Positions 37,986 to 46,807 of a DNA stretch of 64,000 bases are shown piece by piece. The DNA lies in NCBI GenBank assembly GCA_903915535.1, contig CAIWTJ010000272.1:1-64000 (forward strand), written 5' to 3'. The DNA is from Enhydrobacter aerosaccus. GTDB lineage: Bacteria; Pseudomonadota; Alphaproteobacteria; Reyranellales; Reyranellaceae. Numbering within the stretch: the first letter of the stretch is position 1; the number at the start of each line of letters is the position of its first letter. The notes beneath the pieces were generated by a model. That model did not search any database and was not told the DNA's origin. It saw only the letters and a list, made by a program, of their open reading frames with translations. A program made the translations under genes and the position numbers.

Positions 37986-39485
37986 ATGACCGTCCAGTTC
38001 TCCAAGATCCCGGCGCAGCTGCGCATTCCCGGCGTGTTCATCGAAACCGATCCGTCCAAGGCCTCGCGCACCGACGATCCGGGCCGGATCCTGCTCGTGG
38101 GGCAGATGCTGGCTGCCGGCGCCGCGGTTGCAGGCGTTCCGGTGCCCGTCGTGTCGGTCGCCGATGCAAAGGCGCAGTTCGGCGTCGGCTCCATGCTGGC
38201 TGCGATGATGGACGAGGTTCGCCTGGCCGATCCGTTCGGCCTGATCTGGGCGCTGCCGCTCGCCGACGCCGGCGGCGGCGTGCAGGCGACGGGCACAATC
38301 TCTGTCACTGGCGCGCCGACGGCGCCTGGCGTGCTCTCGCTCTATATCGCGGGCGTGCTCGTTCCAGTCGCTTTCGCCGGCACCGAGACGCTCACCACGG
38401 CCGCGGCTGCGATCGTCGCCGCGATCAACGCGAACCTCGACCTGCCCGTCACCGCGACGAACAACGTCGGCGTCGTGACCCTGCTCGCCAATCACAAGGG
38501 CACGCTCGGCAACGATATCGACGTGCGTTACAACTGGCTTGGCAATGCCGGCGGCGAGGCGCTGCCGACGGGCTATGTCGGCGCGATCGTCGCCATGGGC
38601 GGCGTTGTCGCTGGCACGACGGATCCCAACATTACGACCGGCATGGCCGCGCTCGGCGATCAGTCGTTCGATTTCATCGTCATGCCGTACACCGACGCCA
38701 CGAACATGAACGCGGCGAAGGATGCGATGAACGACACGACCGGCCGCTGGGCCTTCAACCGCATGGTCTGGGGCCATGTGTTCACTGCCAAGCGCGGCAC
38801 CGTGTCGGCTCTGACCACTTTCGGCCTCACGCGCAACGATCCGCACACGACGGTTCTCGGCTTCAACCTGTCGCCCTTGCCAGTTTGGCGCTGGGTCGCG
38901 GGCCAGATCGCCGCCGCGGCCGTCGTGCTGCGTAACGACCCCGCGCGCCCGGTCCAGGGCATCGAAGTGCCGGGCTTGCTGGCGGCGCCGCTGGGCTCGA
39001 GCGGCCGGTTCAGCCAGTCCGAGCGGCAAACGCTGCTGTTCTCCGGTATCAGCACCTTCACCTCGGCCGCCGACGGCACGGTGCGGATCGAACGGCTGAT
39101 TTCGACCTATCAGCTGAACGCGACGGGCCAGATCGACGAGGCCTGGCTGTCGGTCGAAAAGACGTTCACGCTCATGGCGGTGCATCGCCGCCTGCGCGCC
39201 GCCGTGACCGCCAATTTCCCGCGCGCCAAGCTGGCGAACGACGGCACGCGGGCCGCGGCGGTAAACGGCGTCGTAACGCCGCAGATCGCGCGCGCATTCG
39301 TGATTGCCGCCATGCGCGACATGGAAGATGCCGGCCTGCTCGACAACGTCGACGCGATCGTCGACCAGGTCATTTGCGAGCGCGACGGCACCAATCCGGA
39401 CCGGCTGAACGTGCTGTTCCCGCCGCCGATCATCGGACAGCTGCGCATCTTCGCGGTGCTGAGCCAGTTCCACGTTCTCAACTAG
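37986..39485 (+). CDS. Contractile tail sheath protein (Mu gpL-like)
   Basis: A 499-residue sheath protein. IPAQLRIPGVFIETDPSKAS opens the family. FDFIVMPYTDATNMNAAKDA and TAKRGTVSALTTFGLTRNDP mark the middle. The C-terminal RLISTYQLNATGQIDEAWLS, FTLMAVHRRLRAAVTANFPR and PPPIIGQLRIFAVLSQFHVL are diagnostic. It wraps the tail tube and drives injection, establishing myovirus morphology. Confidence 0.93.
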   Translation: MTVQFSKIPAQLRIPGVFIETDPSKASRTDDPGRILLVGQMLAAGAAVAGVPVPVVSVADAKAQFGVGSMLAAMMDEVRLADPFGLIWALPLADAGGGVQATGTISVTGAPTAPGVLSLYIAGVLVPVAFAGTETLTTAAAAIVAAINANLDLPVTATNNVGVVTLLANHKGTLGNDIDVRYNWLGNAGGEALPTGYVGAIVAMGGVVAGTTDPNITTGMAALGDQSFDFIVMPYTDATNMNAAKDAMNDTTGRWAFNRMVWGHVFTAKRGTVSALTTFGLTRNDPHTTVLGFNLSPLPVWRWVAGQIAAAAVVLRNDPARPVQGIEVPGLLAAPLGSSGRFSQSERQTLLFSGISTFTSAADGTVRIERLISTYQLNATGQIDEAWLSVEKTFTLMAVHRRLRAAVTANFPRAKLANDGTRAAAVNGVVTPQIARAFVIAAMRDMEDAGLLDNVDAIVDQVICERDGTNPDRLNVLFPPPIIGQLRIFAVLSQFHVLN

Positions 39486-39494
39486 GCATATCCC

Positions 39495-39518
39495 GGGCTC
39501 GAGCGCGCGCTCGGGCCC
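39495..39518 (+). terminator. Hairpin after the sheath gene
   Basis: GGGCTCGAGC (39495-39504) pairs with GCTCGGGCCC (39509-39518), with one wobble pair. It is 9 bp after the sheath stop, before the tube gene. It has no clear T tract, so partial termination or mRNA processing is more likely than a full stop. Confidence 0.4.
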
Positions 39519-39552
39519 GTCTGCCTGATCAAACGAAACCGAGGAGATCCAC

Positions 39553-39933
39553 ATGGCGAGCAGCAAGCCGATCGGCGGCGTCGGACAGATCCGATTCAAC
39601 GGCAACATTCTTAAGTTCCGCGGCTCGCTGACGTGGAATTTCCAGACGGGCGTCAAGAAGGGCGTCGCCGGCCGCGACGGTTCGGTGCACGGCTTCACGG
39701 TCGATCCCGTCGTGCCGATGATCGAAGGCGAGTTCACCTATGACGGCGCGGTCACGACCGCCCAGCTCGAGGCGATCACGAACGGGACGATCACGGCCCT
39801 GCTCGGCGACGGCCGCCAGCTGATCCTGCGCGGCGCTTATGTCGCCGGCGATATCGCGCCCGATGGCGACGACGCCAAGGTGAAACTCAAGTTCGAGGGC
39901 ACCGACGGCGAGGAGATCGGCGCGCCAGGCTAG
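39553..39933 (+). CDS. Tail tube protein (Mu gpM-like)
   Basis: A 126-residue protein. GGVGQIRFNGNILKFRGSLT, GVKKGVAGRDGSVHGFTVDP and MIEGEFTYDGAVTTAQLEAI fit the beta-barrel tube protein of Mu-type tails. VKLKFEGTDGEEI closes it. It forms the inner tube that DNA passes through. GGAGAT ribosome site. Confidence 0.9.
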   Translation: MASSKPIGGVGQIRFNGNILKFRGSLTWNFQTGVKKGVAGRDGSVHGFTVDPVVPMIEGEFTYDGAVTTAQLEAITNGTITALLGDGRQLILRGAYVAGDIAPDGDDAKVKLKFEGTDGEEIGAPG

Positions 39934-39980
39934 GCCTCGGATCGCCGCTCGATCACTGAAACGCACATTCCGGGGATTCC

Positions 39981-40430
39981 ATGGACGAGAAAGAGAAGAT
40001 CGCGGCGGGCCTCGCCTGGCTGCGCGCGACTGCTGCCGGCGGTGCCGTGTCCGCACCGCCGCCGGACGTGCTCGCTGCCCTCGTGGCGCTCGCCGAAGGA
40101 GGCGAACGGCGTTCGGTCGGCGACGAGCAGCGCGACGAAAGCAAGCCGATGCCCGAGACGATCACGGTCAAGCTGCGCAACCCGATCAAGAAAGTGGCGA
40201 GCGACGGCGTCATGCGGAACGAGCTCACGTTCCGGACGCCGAGCTGGCTCGAGATCAAGAAACTGCGCAACGTGTCCAAGAGCCAGGGCGAGCTGCAGGC
40301 CTACGACCAGGCGATGCTGACGCTCACCGCCGACGATCTTACCCAGCCCGAGCTCGACTCGCTAAAGGGCCTCGACGCGCAGCGCTGCGGTGAGGCGCTC
40401 GCGCCTTTTTTGGTGTTGGAGGACCGCTAG
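39981..40430 (+). CDS. Tail assembly chaperone (Mu gp41-like), zero-frame product
   Basis: A 149-residue protein. The chaperone core begins MPETITVKLRNPIKKV (residue 57) and includes ELTFRTPSWLEIKKLRNVSK and DLTQPELDSLKGLDAQRCGE, typical of the PF10109-type family. The N-terminal 55 residues are a variable extension containing site 13 (GGERRSVG); ATG 40150 could be a second start. A TTTTTTG slippery heptamer near the end allows a -1 shift. The protein assists tube and tape-measure assembly. Confidence 0.8.
   Translation: MDEKEKIAAGLAWLRATAAGGAVSAPPPDVLAALVALAEGGERRSVGDEQRDESKPMPETITVKLRNPIKKVASDGVMRNELTFRTPSWLEIKKLRNVSKSQGELQAYDQAMLTLTADDLTQPELDSLKGLDAQRCGEALAPFLVLEDR
40103..40115. repeat. 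CGAACGSCGTTCG site 13
   Basis: Exact 13-mer, central G. It lies in the N-terminal extension of the tail chaperone gene in the ERRS frame. Confidence 0.9.
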
Positions 40431-40603
40431 ACGAGGAGAAATTCGAGGAAAACGCGTTCAATCTGGCGCGTTTTTGGGGTGTTTCCCCGCTCGAAATCTT
40501 CTCTCTGCCGGTCGCCGCCGTCGCCAAATGGTCGCGCCAGGCCGGCCGAATCCACCGCGAAGAAGAGGCTGCGCACGCCGCGGCGATGAAAAACCGCCGT
40601 TAG
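40403..40603 (+). CDS. -1 frameshift extension of the tail assembly chaperone (gp41-gp42 fusion)
   Basis: At 40406-40412 the zero frame reads CCT TTT TTG, i.e. T TTT TTG, a classical -1 slippery heptamer. Slipping gives ..FFGVGGPLDEEKFEENAFNL and continues in an open frame to TAG 40601-40603, with FWGVSPLEIFSLPVAAVAKW and a charged end (AMKNRR). It has no start codon of its own in a sensible place and stops 7 bp before the tape-measure gene. Frameshifted chaperone pairs in this position are known for lambda and Mu-like tails. Confidence 0.75.
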   Translation, partial: AFFGVGGPLDEEKFEENAFNLARFWGVSPLEIFSLPVAAVAKWSRQAGRIHREEEAAHAAAMKNRR

Positions 40604-40610
40604 GTGTCCC

Positions 40611-42317
40611 ATGGCTGCTGCATTTTCGGTTTTCACGAAGATCAGCGGCGAGGATGGCCTCTCCGAGCTGTTCCGCAAGGTTGCGGGCTCAGCCAAGGCG
40701 GCGAAAGCGCCGATCGACTCGTTCAACAAGGCCGTCAGCCAGCCCGATACGACCGCGCTCGGCCGCCTCGGCCTCAAGGTCGACGGCGTCGCCGGCAAGT
40801 TTCGGACGGGCCTCGGGTCGATCACGTCCTGGCTGCCGGCACTGGGTGCGCTCGGGTCGATCGGCACGCTGGGCGGCCTGATCGCCATGACGCACCACGC
40901 GGCCGAGGGCTACGAAGGCCTCACGCTCGCCGCGAAAAAGCTCGGTGCCTCTACCGCCGACGTGGCGCTCTGGCGCTTCGGGGCCAAGCTGGCGAACGTT
41001 GAGACGCAGGCCCTCGAGAAGGGCCTCGTCATGCTCAATCGCCGCATGTACGACGCGGCGACCGGCAAGAACAAGGACGTCGCCGCGCTCTTTGCGGCGA
41101 TGAAGATCCCGCTGCGCAATGCCAAGGGCGCGGTCAACGGGGTTTCCGAGTCGCTCGGCGATATCGCCGAGGCCTTCAAGAACACCGGCAACGCCTCGAC
41201 GCGCGAGGCGATGGCGATCGCGCTGTTCGGCAAGTCGGGCGCCGATCTGCTGCCGTTTCTCATGAAGGGCAAGGAAGGCCTCGCCGAGCTGCGCGAGGAG
41301 ATGAAGAAGTATTCCGGCCTGAACGACCAGGGCCGGCACGATCTCGAGGAGCTGGCCGAAAGCTACAAGAAGCTCGACAAGGCCGGCAGTGGCCTGTCGA
41401 CCAGGCTCTCGGCCGTCGTGGCGCCCGCCATGACTCGCGTCGTCCAGGGAACGACCGACTGGATCGTCGCGAACCGGGAGGTGCTCGCCCAGTCGCTCGA
41501 CCGCAAGCTGCACCGCATCGGGCAGGCCTTCGATCTCGTGTCGTCGGCCGCGAAGAAGATCGCGGGCCTGCCGTTCATCGCCGAGTTCCTGAAAGGAACC
41601 GACGCGGGGACCGCCTTCGATGTTGCGCTTGGCGTGCTCGGCCTGACCATGGTCGGGCCGCTGTTCGCCGCGCTGCAGATGATCATCGGCGCCGTGTGGA
41701 GCATGAACGCGGCGCTTCTCGCAAACCCCTTTGTGCTCGTGGGAGTGGCTGTCGCAGCGGCGGCATATGCTATCTATGCCAATTGGGGCGCGATCAAGGG
41801 CTGGTTCAACGACCAGATGGACGCGATCTCGGCCGCCTTCGATCGCGGTTTCGGGTCGGGCCTGCTCGAGATCTTCGCCCGCTTCAACCCGCAAACACTG
41901 ATCATGACGGCGATCAATGGCCTCGTGAAATGGCTGTTCGGGATCGACCTGTTCGACGCCGGCGCCAAGCTCATGCAGCGGCTGCTCGACGGGATCAAGT
42001 CGCTGCTGCCCGATCTGACTCCGATTTTCGACAAGGTCGACAGGGTTATGAAATGGGCAGGCGGCGCTTCGTCGTCTGTTGCGGCCGCGGCGGCCTACGA
42101 GGCCGGCGCCGGCAACATCTATGATCCCACGTCCATCTATGCACCTTCGGCTGCGCCGTCGCCGGGCGATGTGGCGACCGCCAAGGCCGAGAAATCGACC
42201 GTCGAGGTGAAGGTCGACTTCACGAACATGCCGCAAGGCGCGAAAGCCGACGTCAAGAGCTCGGGCGCCGCGCAAACCGAGACGACCGTCGGACGCAGCA
42301 TGGGAGGAGCGTTCTAA
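40611..42317 (+). CDS. Tail tape measure protein
   Basis: A 568-residue protein. It has long helical segments (GLTLAAKKLGASTADVALWR, DLEELAESYKKLDKAGSGLS) and central hydrophobic stretches (FDVALGVLGLTMVGPLFAAL, ANPFVLVGVAVAAAAYAIYA) followed by NWGAIKGWFNDQMDAI. These are hallmarks of tape measure proteins, which set tail length. At this length the tail would be short to medium. The stop overlaps the next ATG (TAATG). Confidence 0.87.
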   Translation: MAAAFSVFTKISGEDGLSELFRKVAGSAKAAKAPIDSFNKAVSQPDTTALGRLGLKVDGVAGKFRTGLGSITSWLPALGALGSIGTLGGLIAMTHHAAEGYEGLTLAAKKLGASTADVALWRFGAKLANVETQALEKGLVMLNRRMYDAATGKNKDVAALFAAMKIPLRNAKGAVNGVSESLGDIAEAFKNTGNASTREAMAIALFGKSGADLLPFLMKGKEGLAELREEMKKYSGLNDQGRHDLEELAESYKKLDKAGSGLSTRLSAVVAPAMTRVVQGTTDWIVANREVLAQSLDRKLHRIGQAFDLVSSAAKKIAGLPFIAEFLKGTDAGTAFDVALGVLGLTMVGPLFAALQMIIGAVWSMNAALLANPFVLVGVAVAAAAYAIYANWGAIKGWFNDQMDAISAAFDRGFGSGLLEIFARFNPQTLIMTAINGLVKWLFGIDLFDAGAKLMQRLLDGIKSLLPDLTPIFDKVDRVMKWAGGASSSVAAAAAYEAGAGNIYDPTSIYAPSAAPSPGDVATAKAEKSTVEVKVDFTNMPQGAKADVKSSGAAQTETTVGRSMGGAF

Positions 42318-43561
42318 TGGCCGGCCGCTTTAACCCGCTCACGGCGCTCGAGGGAAGTTTCCTCGGCTTCCCGTTCAAGATCTCGCACGAGCACGCCGAG
42401 GGCGGCCGACGCGGCCCGCTGCATCAATATCCCGACCGGGACGTTCCTTATTTCGAGGATCTCGGCCGGGAAGCGAAGCGGTTCGAGCTCGCGATCTATT
42501 TCGTCGGACCGATCGCCGATCTCACCGGCGATCTGTTCGAGGCGCTGCTCTGGAAAGGCAATGTGGGATCGCTGATCCTGCCGCGCCTGCGCCGCGAGCG
42601 CATGAAGGCGCAGAAATGGACGTTCGACCGCGAGTCCGGCAAGGGCAACTGGGTCGCGTGCCAGGTGACCTTTGTTGAGGTCGGGCGCAATTCCTTCCCG
42701 ACGGCGACCGATTCCTGGCCGCACAAGCTGCTCGACGCCGCCCTGGCGGCCCGAACGGCGTTCGCCGACGCGCTCGGCAACGCCCTGTCGCTCGTCGACC
42801 TGCCGCCCGAGGCGACGGCGGTGCTCGCTGGCAGCGCGGGGGCGCTCGTCGTCGCGCTCAACGCGTCGGCGCTCGTCGCCAGTGGCCAGGCGCCCTCGAG
42901 CGCGCTGGCCGCGGCCTCGCTACTCACGGCCGGCTATCGCTCGGACTGGGGCGGCCCGTCGATCGACACACTGGCCTTTGCCGCCGCGACGTTCGGCCTG
43001 CTCACGGCATGGGCCGACGCCCTGGCCGGGGACGCGCCGACGAGCGACTCGCGCGCGCGGGCGATCGACGGCCTGTTCGGCGTCTATGACACGGCCGCGG
43101 CGCCGTATTGGTACGCGCCCGGCGTCCTGACACCCCTCGAGCAGGTCGAGATCTCGAACCAGGCGGCATTGTCGGCCGGGATCCGGCGGGCTGCGCTCGT
43201 CGAGGCCGCGCGCCTGGCGGCGTCGATCGAGTTCAAGAGCTACGACGACGCGGCGGCATTGCGCGGCCGGTTCGCCGACGCGTTCGACGACGAGGTCGAC
43301 CAGGCCGCGCGCGAGCCGGCCGTGCGCGGCAGCCTCGTGGATCTCGGCGCCACGACACTTACGGCGATTTCGACCGCTGGCGCCGACAAGGCGAAGCTCG
43401 TTACCTACAGGGTGGCGGGGCCGAGGCCGGCTCTGGCACTGGCGCAGTTCTGGTACGGCGACGACGACGACGTCGCCGGCCGCGCCGCCGAGCTTGTGTC
43501 CCGGACCGGCGCCATTCATCCGGCGTTCATGCCGGCCAATGGTGAACGTCTCTCGAAATAG
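42317..43561 (+). CDS. DNA circularization/tail protein (Mu gp43-like)
   Basis: A 414-residue protein. ALEGSFLGFPFKISHEHAEG, RRGPLHQYPDRDVPYFEDLG and NWVACQVTFVEVGRNSFPTA match the N-terminal domain of the Mu gpN-type family (annotated DNA circulation N-terminus), now regarded as a baseplate component. The C-terminal 270 residues are Ala-rich and variable. Site 14 encodes ARTAFADA in a helix linking the two parts. Confidence 0.85.
   Translation: MAGRFNPLTALEGSFLGFPFKISHEHAEGGRRGPLHQYPDRDVPYFEDLGREAKRFELAIYFVGPIADLTGDLFEALLWKGNVGSLILPRLRRERMKAQKWTFDRESGKGNWVACQVTFVEVGRNSFPTATDSWPHKLLDAALAARTAFADALGNALSLVDLPPEATAVLAGSAGALVVALNASALVASGQAPSSALAAASLLTAGYRSDWGGPSIDTLAFAAATFGLLTAWADALAGDAPTSDSRARAIDGLFGVYDTAAAPYWYAPGVLTPLEQVEISNQAALSAGIRRAALVEAARLAASIEFKSYDDAAALRGRFADAFDDEVDQAAREPAVRGSLVDLGATTLTAISTAGADKAKLVTYRVAGPRPALALAQFWYGDDDDVAGRAAELVSRTGAIHPAFMPANGERLSK
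42752..42764. repeat. CGAACGSCGTTCG site 14
   Basis: Exact 13-mer, central G. It lies in the gp43-like gene in the RTAF frame. Confidence 0.9.
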
Positions 43562-43569
43562 AGGTCGAA

Positions 43570-44676
43570 ATGGCGTTGCCCGATTCGACCTTGACGCTCG
43601 TCGTCGGCGGAAAGCGCTTCGGCGGCTGGCTCGAAACCCGCGTGAGTGCTGGCGTAAAGCGTGCGGCGCGTGATTTCGATATCTCGTGTACGCAACGCTG
43701 GCCTGGCCAGGATGCCCGTTTCGATATTCCCGAGGGCGCGACGTGCGAGATCTGGATCGGCCGCGACAAGGTGATCACCGGCTACGTCGACGTGATCGAA
43801 ACCGATCGCGATGCGACGACGGCCTCGTGCAAGATCGCCGGTCGCAGCAAGACCTGCGATCTCGTCGACTGCTCGCCCGATCACGAGATCGTTGAGTTCG
43901 CCGGCCAGGATATCGCGTCTATCGCCCGCAAGTTGGCGGCACCGTTCGGGATCGCCGTCGTCGCCAAGGTCTCGGCCCCGGCATTGCCGGTCGCCGCGGC
44001 GCACCATGGCGAGACGATCTGGAAACTCGTCGAGCGCCTGGCGCGGCAGCAGCAGCTGCTCGTGACAGACGACGCCGAGGGCCGGCTCGTTCTGACCCGG
44101 CTCGGGACGGAATCGGCCGACGATTCCATCGTGCATCCGTCCGACGGCCTGAAAAAGATCGGCACCAAGCGGGACTCGAGCAAGCGTTTCTCGGAATACC
44201 GGGTCAAGGCGCAGGCAGGCGCGCGATGGTCGGGCGTCGGTTCCGATACCGACGAGCACGCCGGCGAAGCCCTGGCGCATGTCGAGGGCTCGTATTTCGA
44301 CAGGGGTGTGACGCGCTATCGGCCGAAAACGATCCTGGCCGAAGGCGCGGCCAAAAAGGAAGGCGCCGACAAGCGCGCCGAATGGGAAGCCCGGCACAAT
44401 CTTGGCGAGGCGCTGCGCGTCGCGGCAACCCGCACCGGCTGGCGGCAGTCGTCCGGCAAGCTCTGGGTGCCGAACCTGCTCGTGCCAGTGGTCGTGCCCA
44501 GCGCCAACATAGACGCCCGGCTCGCGATCGCCGAGGTGCACTACCGCAAGGGCGCCGAGGGCGAGATCTGCGAGCTCGAGCTCGTGCCGCCCGAGGCCCT
44601 AACGCCCGAGCCGCCCGAAGCGCCCGCCGGCGCCGGCGGCGGCACGCGATGGAACGACGTCCTGAAAGGCGAGTAG
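43570..44676 (+). CDS. Baseplate hub protein (Mu gp44/gpP-like)
   Basis: A 368-residue hub. LTLVVGGKRFGGWLETRVSA, ISCTQRWPGQDARFDIPEGA, VITGYVDVIETDRDATTASC and KTCDLVDCSPDHEIVEFAGQ are typical of the gpP family. The C-terminus is Pro/Gly-rich and ends TRWNDVLKGE. It caps the tube and carries the spike. Confidence 0.9.
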   Translation: MALPDSTLTLVVGGKRFGGWLETRVSAGVKRAARDFDISCTQRWPGQDARFDIPEGATCEIWIGRDKVITGYVDVIETDRDATTASCKIAGRSKTCDLVDCSPDHEIVEFAGQDIASIARKLAAPFGIAVVAKVSAPALPVAAAHHGETIWKLVERLARQQQLLVTDDAEGRLVLTRLGTESADDSIVHPSDGLKKIGTKRDSSKRFSEYRVKAQAGARWSGVGSDTDEHAGEALAHVEGSYFDRGVTRYRPKTILAEGAAKKEGADKRAEWEARHNLGEALRVAATRTGWRQSSGKLWVPNLLVPVVVPSANIDARLAIAEVHYRKGAEGEICELELVPPEALTPEPPEAPAGAGGGTRWNDVLKGE

Positions 44677-44679
44677 CCC

Positions 44680-45183
44680 ATGGATCCCGACGAGCTGCTG
44701 CGGCTGCGCCTGCAGCTGCTGTTTTCGCGCGGTGTCGTGCGCCAGGCGGACGTCAAGAACGGCCTCGCGAACGTGCAGGCCGAATTCATGAAAAACGAGC
44801 TGCGCCGTGTCGACCTTCCGCAGAGCTACGGCTTCGGATCCGCACCGCTCGCCGGCAGCGAAGTGTTCGCGATCTTCCCCTCGGGCGACCGCAGTTTCGG
44901 TGTCGGCCTCGGATACGACGACCGCGCGCTCAGGCCGAAGGATCTAAAGCCGGGCGAGGTGATCCTGTACGGCCTCGAGGCGCTCACGCGGCCGAACGGG
45001 CATTCGATCCGGTTCACCAGCGACCCGAAGCCGGGCACGGTCAAGATCAACGCGAGCCGTATCGAGCTGCGCGTCGGACAGTATTACGTCCTACTCGACT
45101 CCGACCCGGCGATTGCCATGCAAAAGGGAATCTGGCCCGAGGGCGTGGCCCTGCCTCTCAATCCGCATGGGGACGCGCTATGA
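44680..45183 (+). CDS. Baseplate spike protein (Mu gp45-like)
   Basis: A 167-residue protein. VQAEFMKNELRRVDLPQSYG, GSEVFAIFPSGDRSFGVGLG and LKPGEVILYGLEALTRPNGH match the OB-fold and beta-helix plan of the Mu gp45 membrane-piercing spike. The visible C-terminal part is short. The stop overlaps the next ATG by 4 bp. Confidence 0.85.
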   Translation: MDPDELLRLRLQLLFSRGVVRQADVKNGLANVQAEFMKNELRRVDLPQSYGFGSAPLAGSEVFAIFPSGDRSFGVGLGYDDRALRPKDLKPGEVILYGLEALTRPNGHSIRFTSDPKPGTVKINASRIELRVGQYYVLLDSDPAIAMQKGIWPEGVALPLNPHGDAL

Positions 45184-45647
45184 GGATCGAGTTCGATCCC
45201 GCCACCGGGTTTTTCGACCTGGCACTGACCGCGCGCGGCGGCGTCGATGCCGGCTATGGCAACGGCGGTGCGCTCGAGGCTGCTGTTTGGGTGTCTCTTT
45301 TCACCGATCTGCTGGCCGATGCCGGCGACATGACGCCGGATCTCGGCGCCGATCGGCGGGGATGGTGGAGCGACGCCCCGCTTCCGGCCGATCACCGCAT
45401 GGGGAGCCTGATCTGGCTGCACATGCGCGAAAAGAAGTCCGAGAAGGTGCGCGCGTCGATCGAGAACGAGGCGACCGCGGCGCTGCAATGGCTGATCGAC
45501 GACGGCCTGGCGACCGCGGTCGACGTCACGGCGGCATGGATCGACGCGCCGCGCGACGCGCTGCGGCTCGTGGTCGTGCTCACCGAACCGAACGGCGTTC
45601 GGCGCGATTGGAAAACAGATCTCGTCTGGGGCGGGATCGCAGGGTGA
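45180..45647 (+). CDS. Baseplate protein (Mu gp46-like, gp25-type wedge)
   Basis: A 155-residue protein. EAAVWVSLFTDLLADAGDMT, DRRGWWSDAPLPADHRMGSL and EKVRASIENEATAALQWLID correspond to the Mu gp46 family. It forms part of the baseplate wedge. Site 15 encodes EPNGVRRDW near the C-terminus. Confidence 0.87.
   Translation: MRIEFDPATGFFDLALTARGGVDAGYGNGGALEAAVWVSLFTDLLADAGDMTPDLGADRRGWWSDAPLPADHRMGSLIWLHMREKKSEKVRASIENEATAALQWLIDDGLATAVDVTAAWIDAPRDALRLVVVLTEPNGVRRDWKTDLVWGGIAG
45589..45601. repeat. CGAACGSCGTTCG site 15
   Basis: Exact 13-mer, central G. It lies near the 3' end of the gp46-like gene (PNGVR). Confidence 0.9.
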
Positions 45648-45658
45648 GGAATTGAGCC

Positions 45659-46807
45659 ATGCCGTACGCCCGCCCTGGCCTGGCCGATCTGGCGGCTCGC
45701 ATCGGTGCGAATTATCGCGCCCGCTTTCCCGGCGCCGACACGAACCTGCGGCAGTCGCCCGATCGGGCGCTCGTCGCGGTGATCGCGGGCAGCACCGACG
45801 AGGATCTCGCCTATCTCGACTGGCAAGTGCGGCAACTCTTTCCGTTCTCGGCCGACACCGAATATCTCGAGCGCTGGGCGGCCTTCAAGAACATCTACCG
45901 CAAGGGCGCGGAACAGGGCGCCGGGACCGTGTTGCTGTCCGGAACGACGGGCCTCGTGGCGCCGGCGGGCACCCAGATGCAGACGCAGGACGGTGGCGTG
46001 ACGGTCACGCTGTCGGCCGATGCCGTGGCGGGTGTCGACGGAACCGTTGTGGTCGCGGCCGCGGCAGTGGCCGGCGGTGCCTTCTCTAACATCGGGCCTG
46101 GCGTCACACTGACGTTCATCGGCACGCCGGCGGGATATGCCGACACCGGCAGCGTGCAGGATTCGTTCGCCGGCGGCGCCGATGCCGAGACCGACGCCGA
46201 GTTGCGCCTCCGCACGGCGCAGGCCTATGCGCAGCCGAGTTTCGGCGGCAACCTGAACGACTGGCAGCGGGCGACCCTAGCGGTCCAGGGCGTGACACGC
46301 GTATTCACCGCTCCGGCGTCGCCGACGCCTGGCGCCGTCACGATCTATCCGCTGTTCGACAACGTGCGCACGAACGGAATCCCGGTCGGGACGGACGCCT
46401 ATTTTCGCCCGGGCACCGGTCCATCGTCGGGGATCGCGGGCAACGGCGATCAGCGCCTCGTTCTCGACGCGGTTCTGGCGACGCGTCCGGTGTGCGCGCA
46501 CGTCTGGGTGAAGGCGCTGTCGACTCAGTCGATCGATCTCACGATTTCCGACATGGTCGACGACTCGCCCACGGTGCGGGCAGCTATCTTCACCGAGTTC
46601 TCGAGGATGCTGTTTGCCAAGGCCTCGGTTCAGGCCGTGCCGAACGTTGACGCGGTGGCCTCCGGCTACACGATCTATCTCGAGTGGATCGCCGCGGCGG
46701 TGGCACTGGGCGCCGGCGTCAAGAAATTCAACCTGACTCTGCCCGCCGCGAACGTCGTCGTTCCGCCCGGCACACTCGCGATCCCGGGGGATATCACCTA
46801 TGGCTAA
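45659..46807 (+). CDS. Baseplate J-like protein (Mu gp47)
   Basis: A 382-residue baseplate wedge protein. MPYARPGLADLAARIGANYR, DLAYLDWQVRQLFPFSADTE, YLERWAAFKNIYRKGAEQGA and DAETDAELRLRTAQAYAQPS with GGNLNDWQRATLAVQGVTRV are diagnostic of the J/gp47 family. The stop overlaps the gp48-like start by 8 bp. Confidence 0.92.
   Translation: MPYARPGLADLAARIGANYRARFPGADTNLRQSPDRALVAVIAGSTDEDLAYLDWQVRQLFPFSADTEYLERWAAFKNIYRKGAEQGAGTVLLSGTTGLVAPAGTQMQTQDGGVTVTLSADAVAGVDGTVVVAAAAVAGGAFSNIGPGVTLTFIGTPAGYADTGSVQDSFAGGADAETDAELRLRTAQAYAQPSFGGNLNDWQRATLAVQGVTRVFTAPASPTPGAVTIYPLFDNVRTNGIPVGTDAYFRPGTGPSSGIAGNGDQRLVLDAVLATRPVCAHVWVKALSTQSIDLTISDMVDDSPTVRAAIFTEFSRMLFAKASVQAVPNVDAVASGYTIYLEWIAAAVALGAGVKKFNLTLPAANVVVPPGTLAIPGDITYG

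Noticed and set aside
37983-39737. Long antisense open frame opposite the sheath gene (584 codons)
   Set aside because: It is a shadow of GC-rich codon use in the sheath and tube genes, with low-complexity His/Arg-rich translation and no ribosome site. Several similar antisense frames elsewhere were ignored for the same reason.
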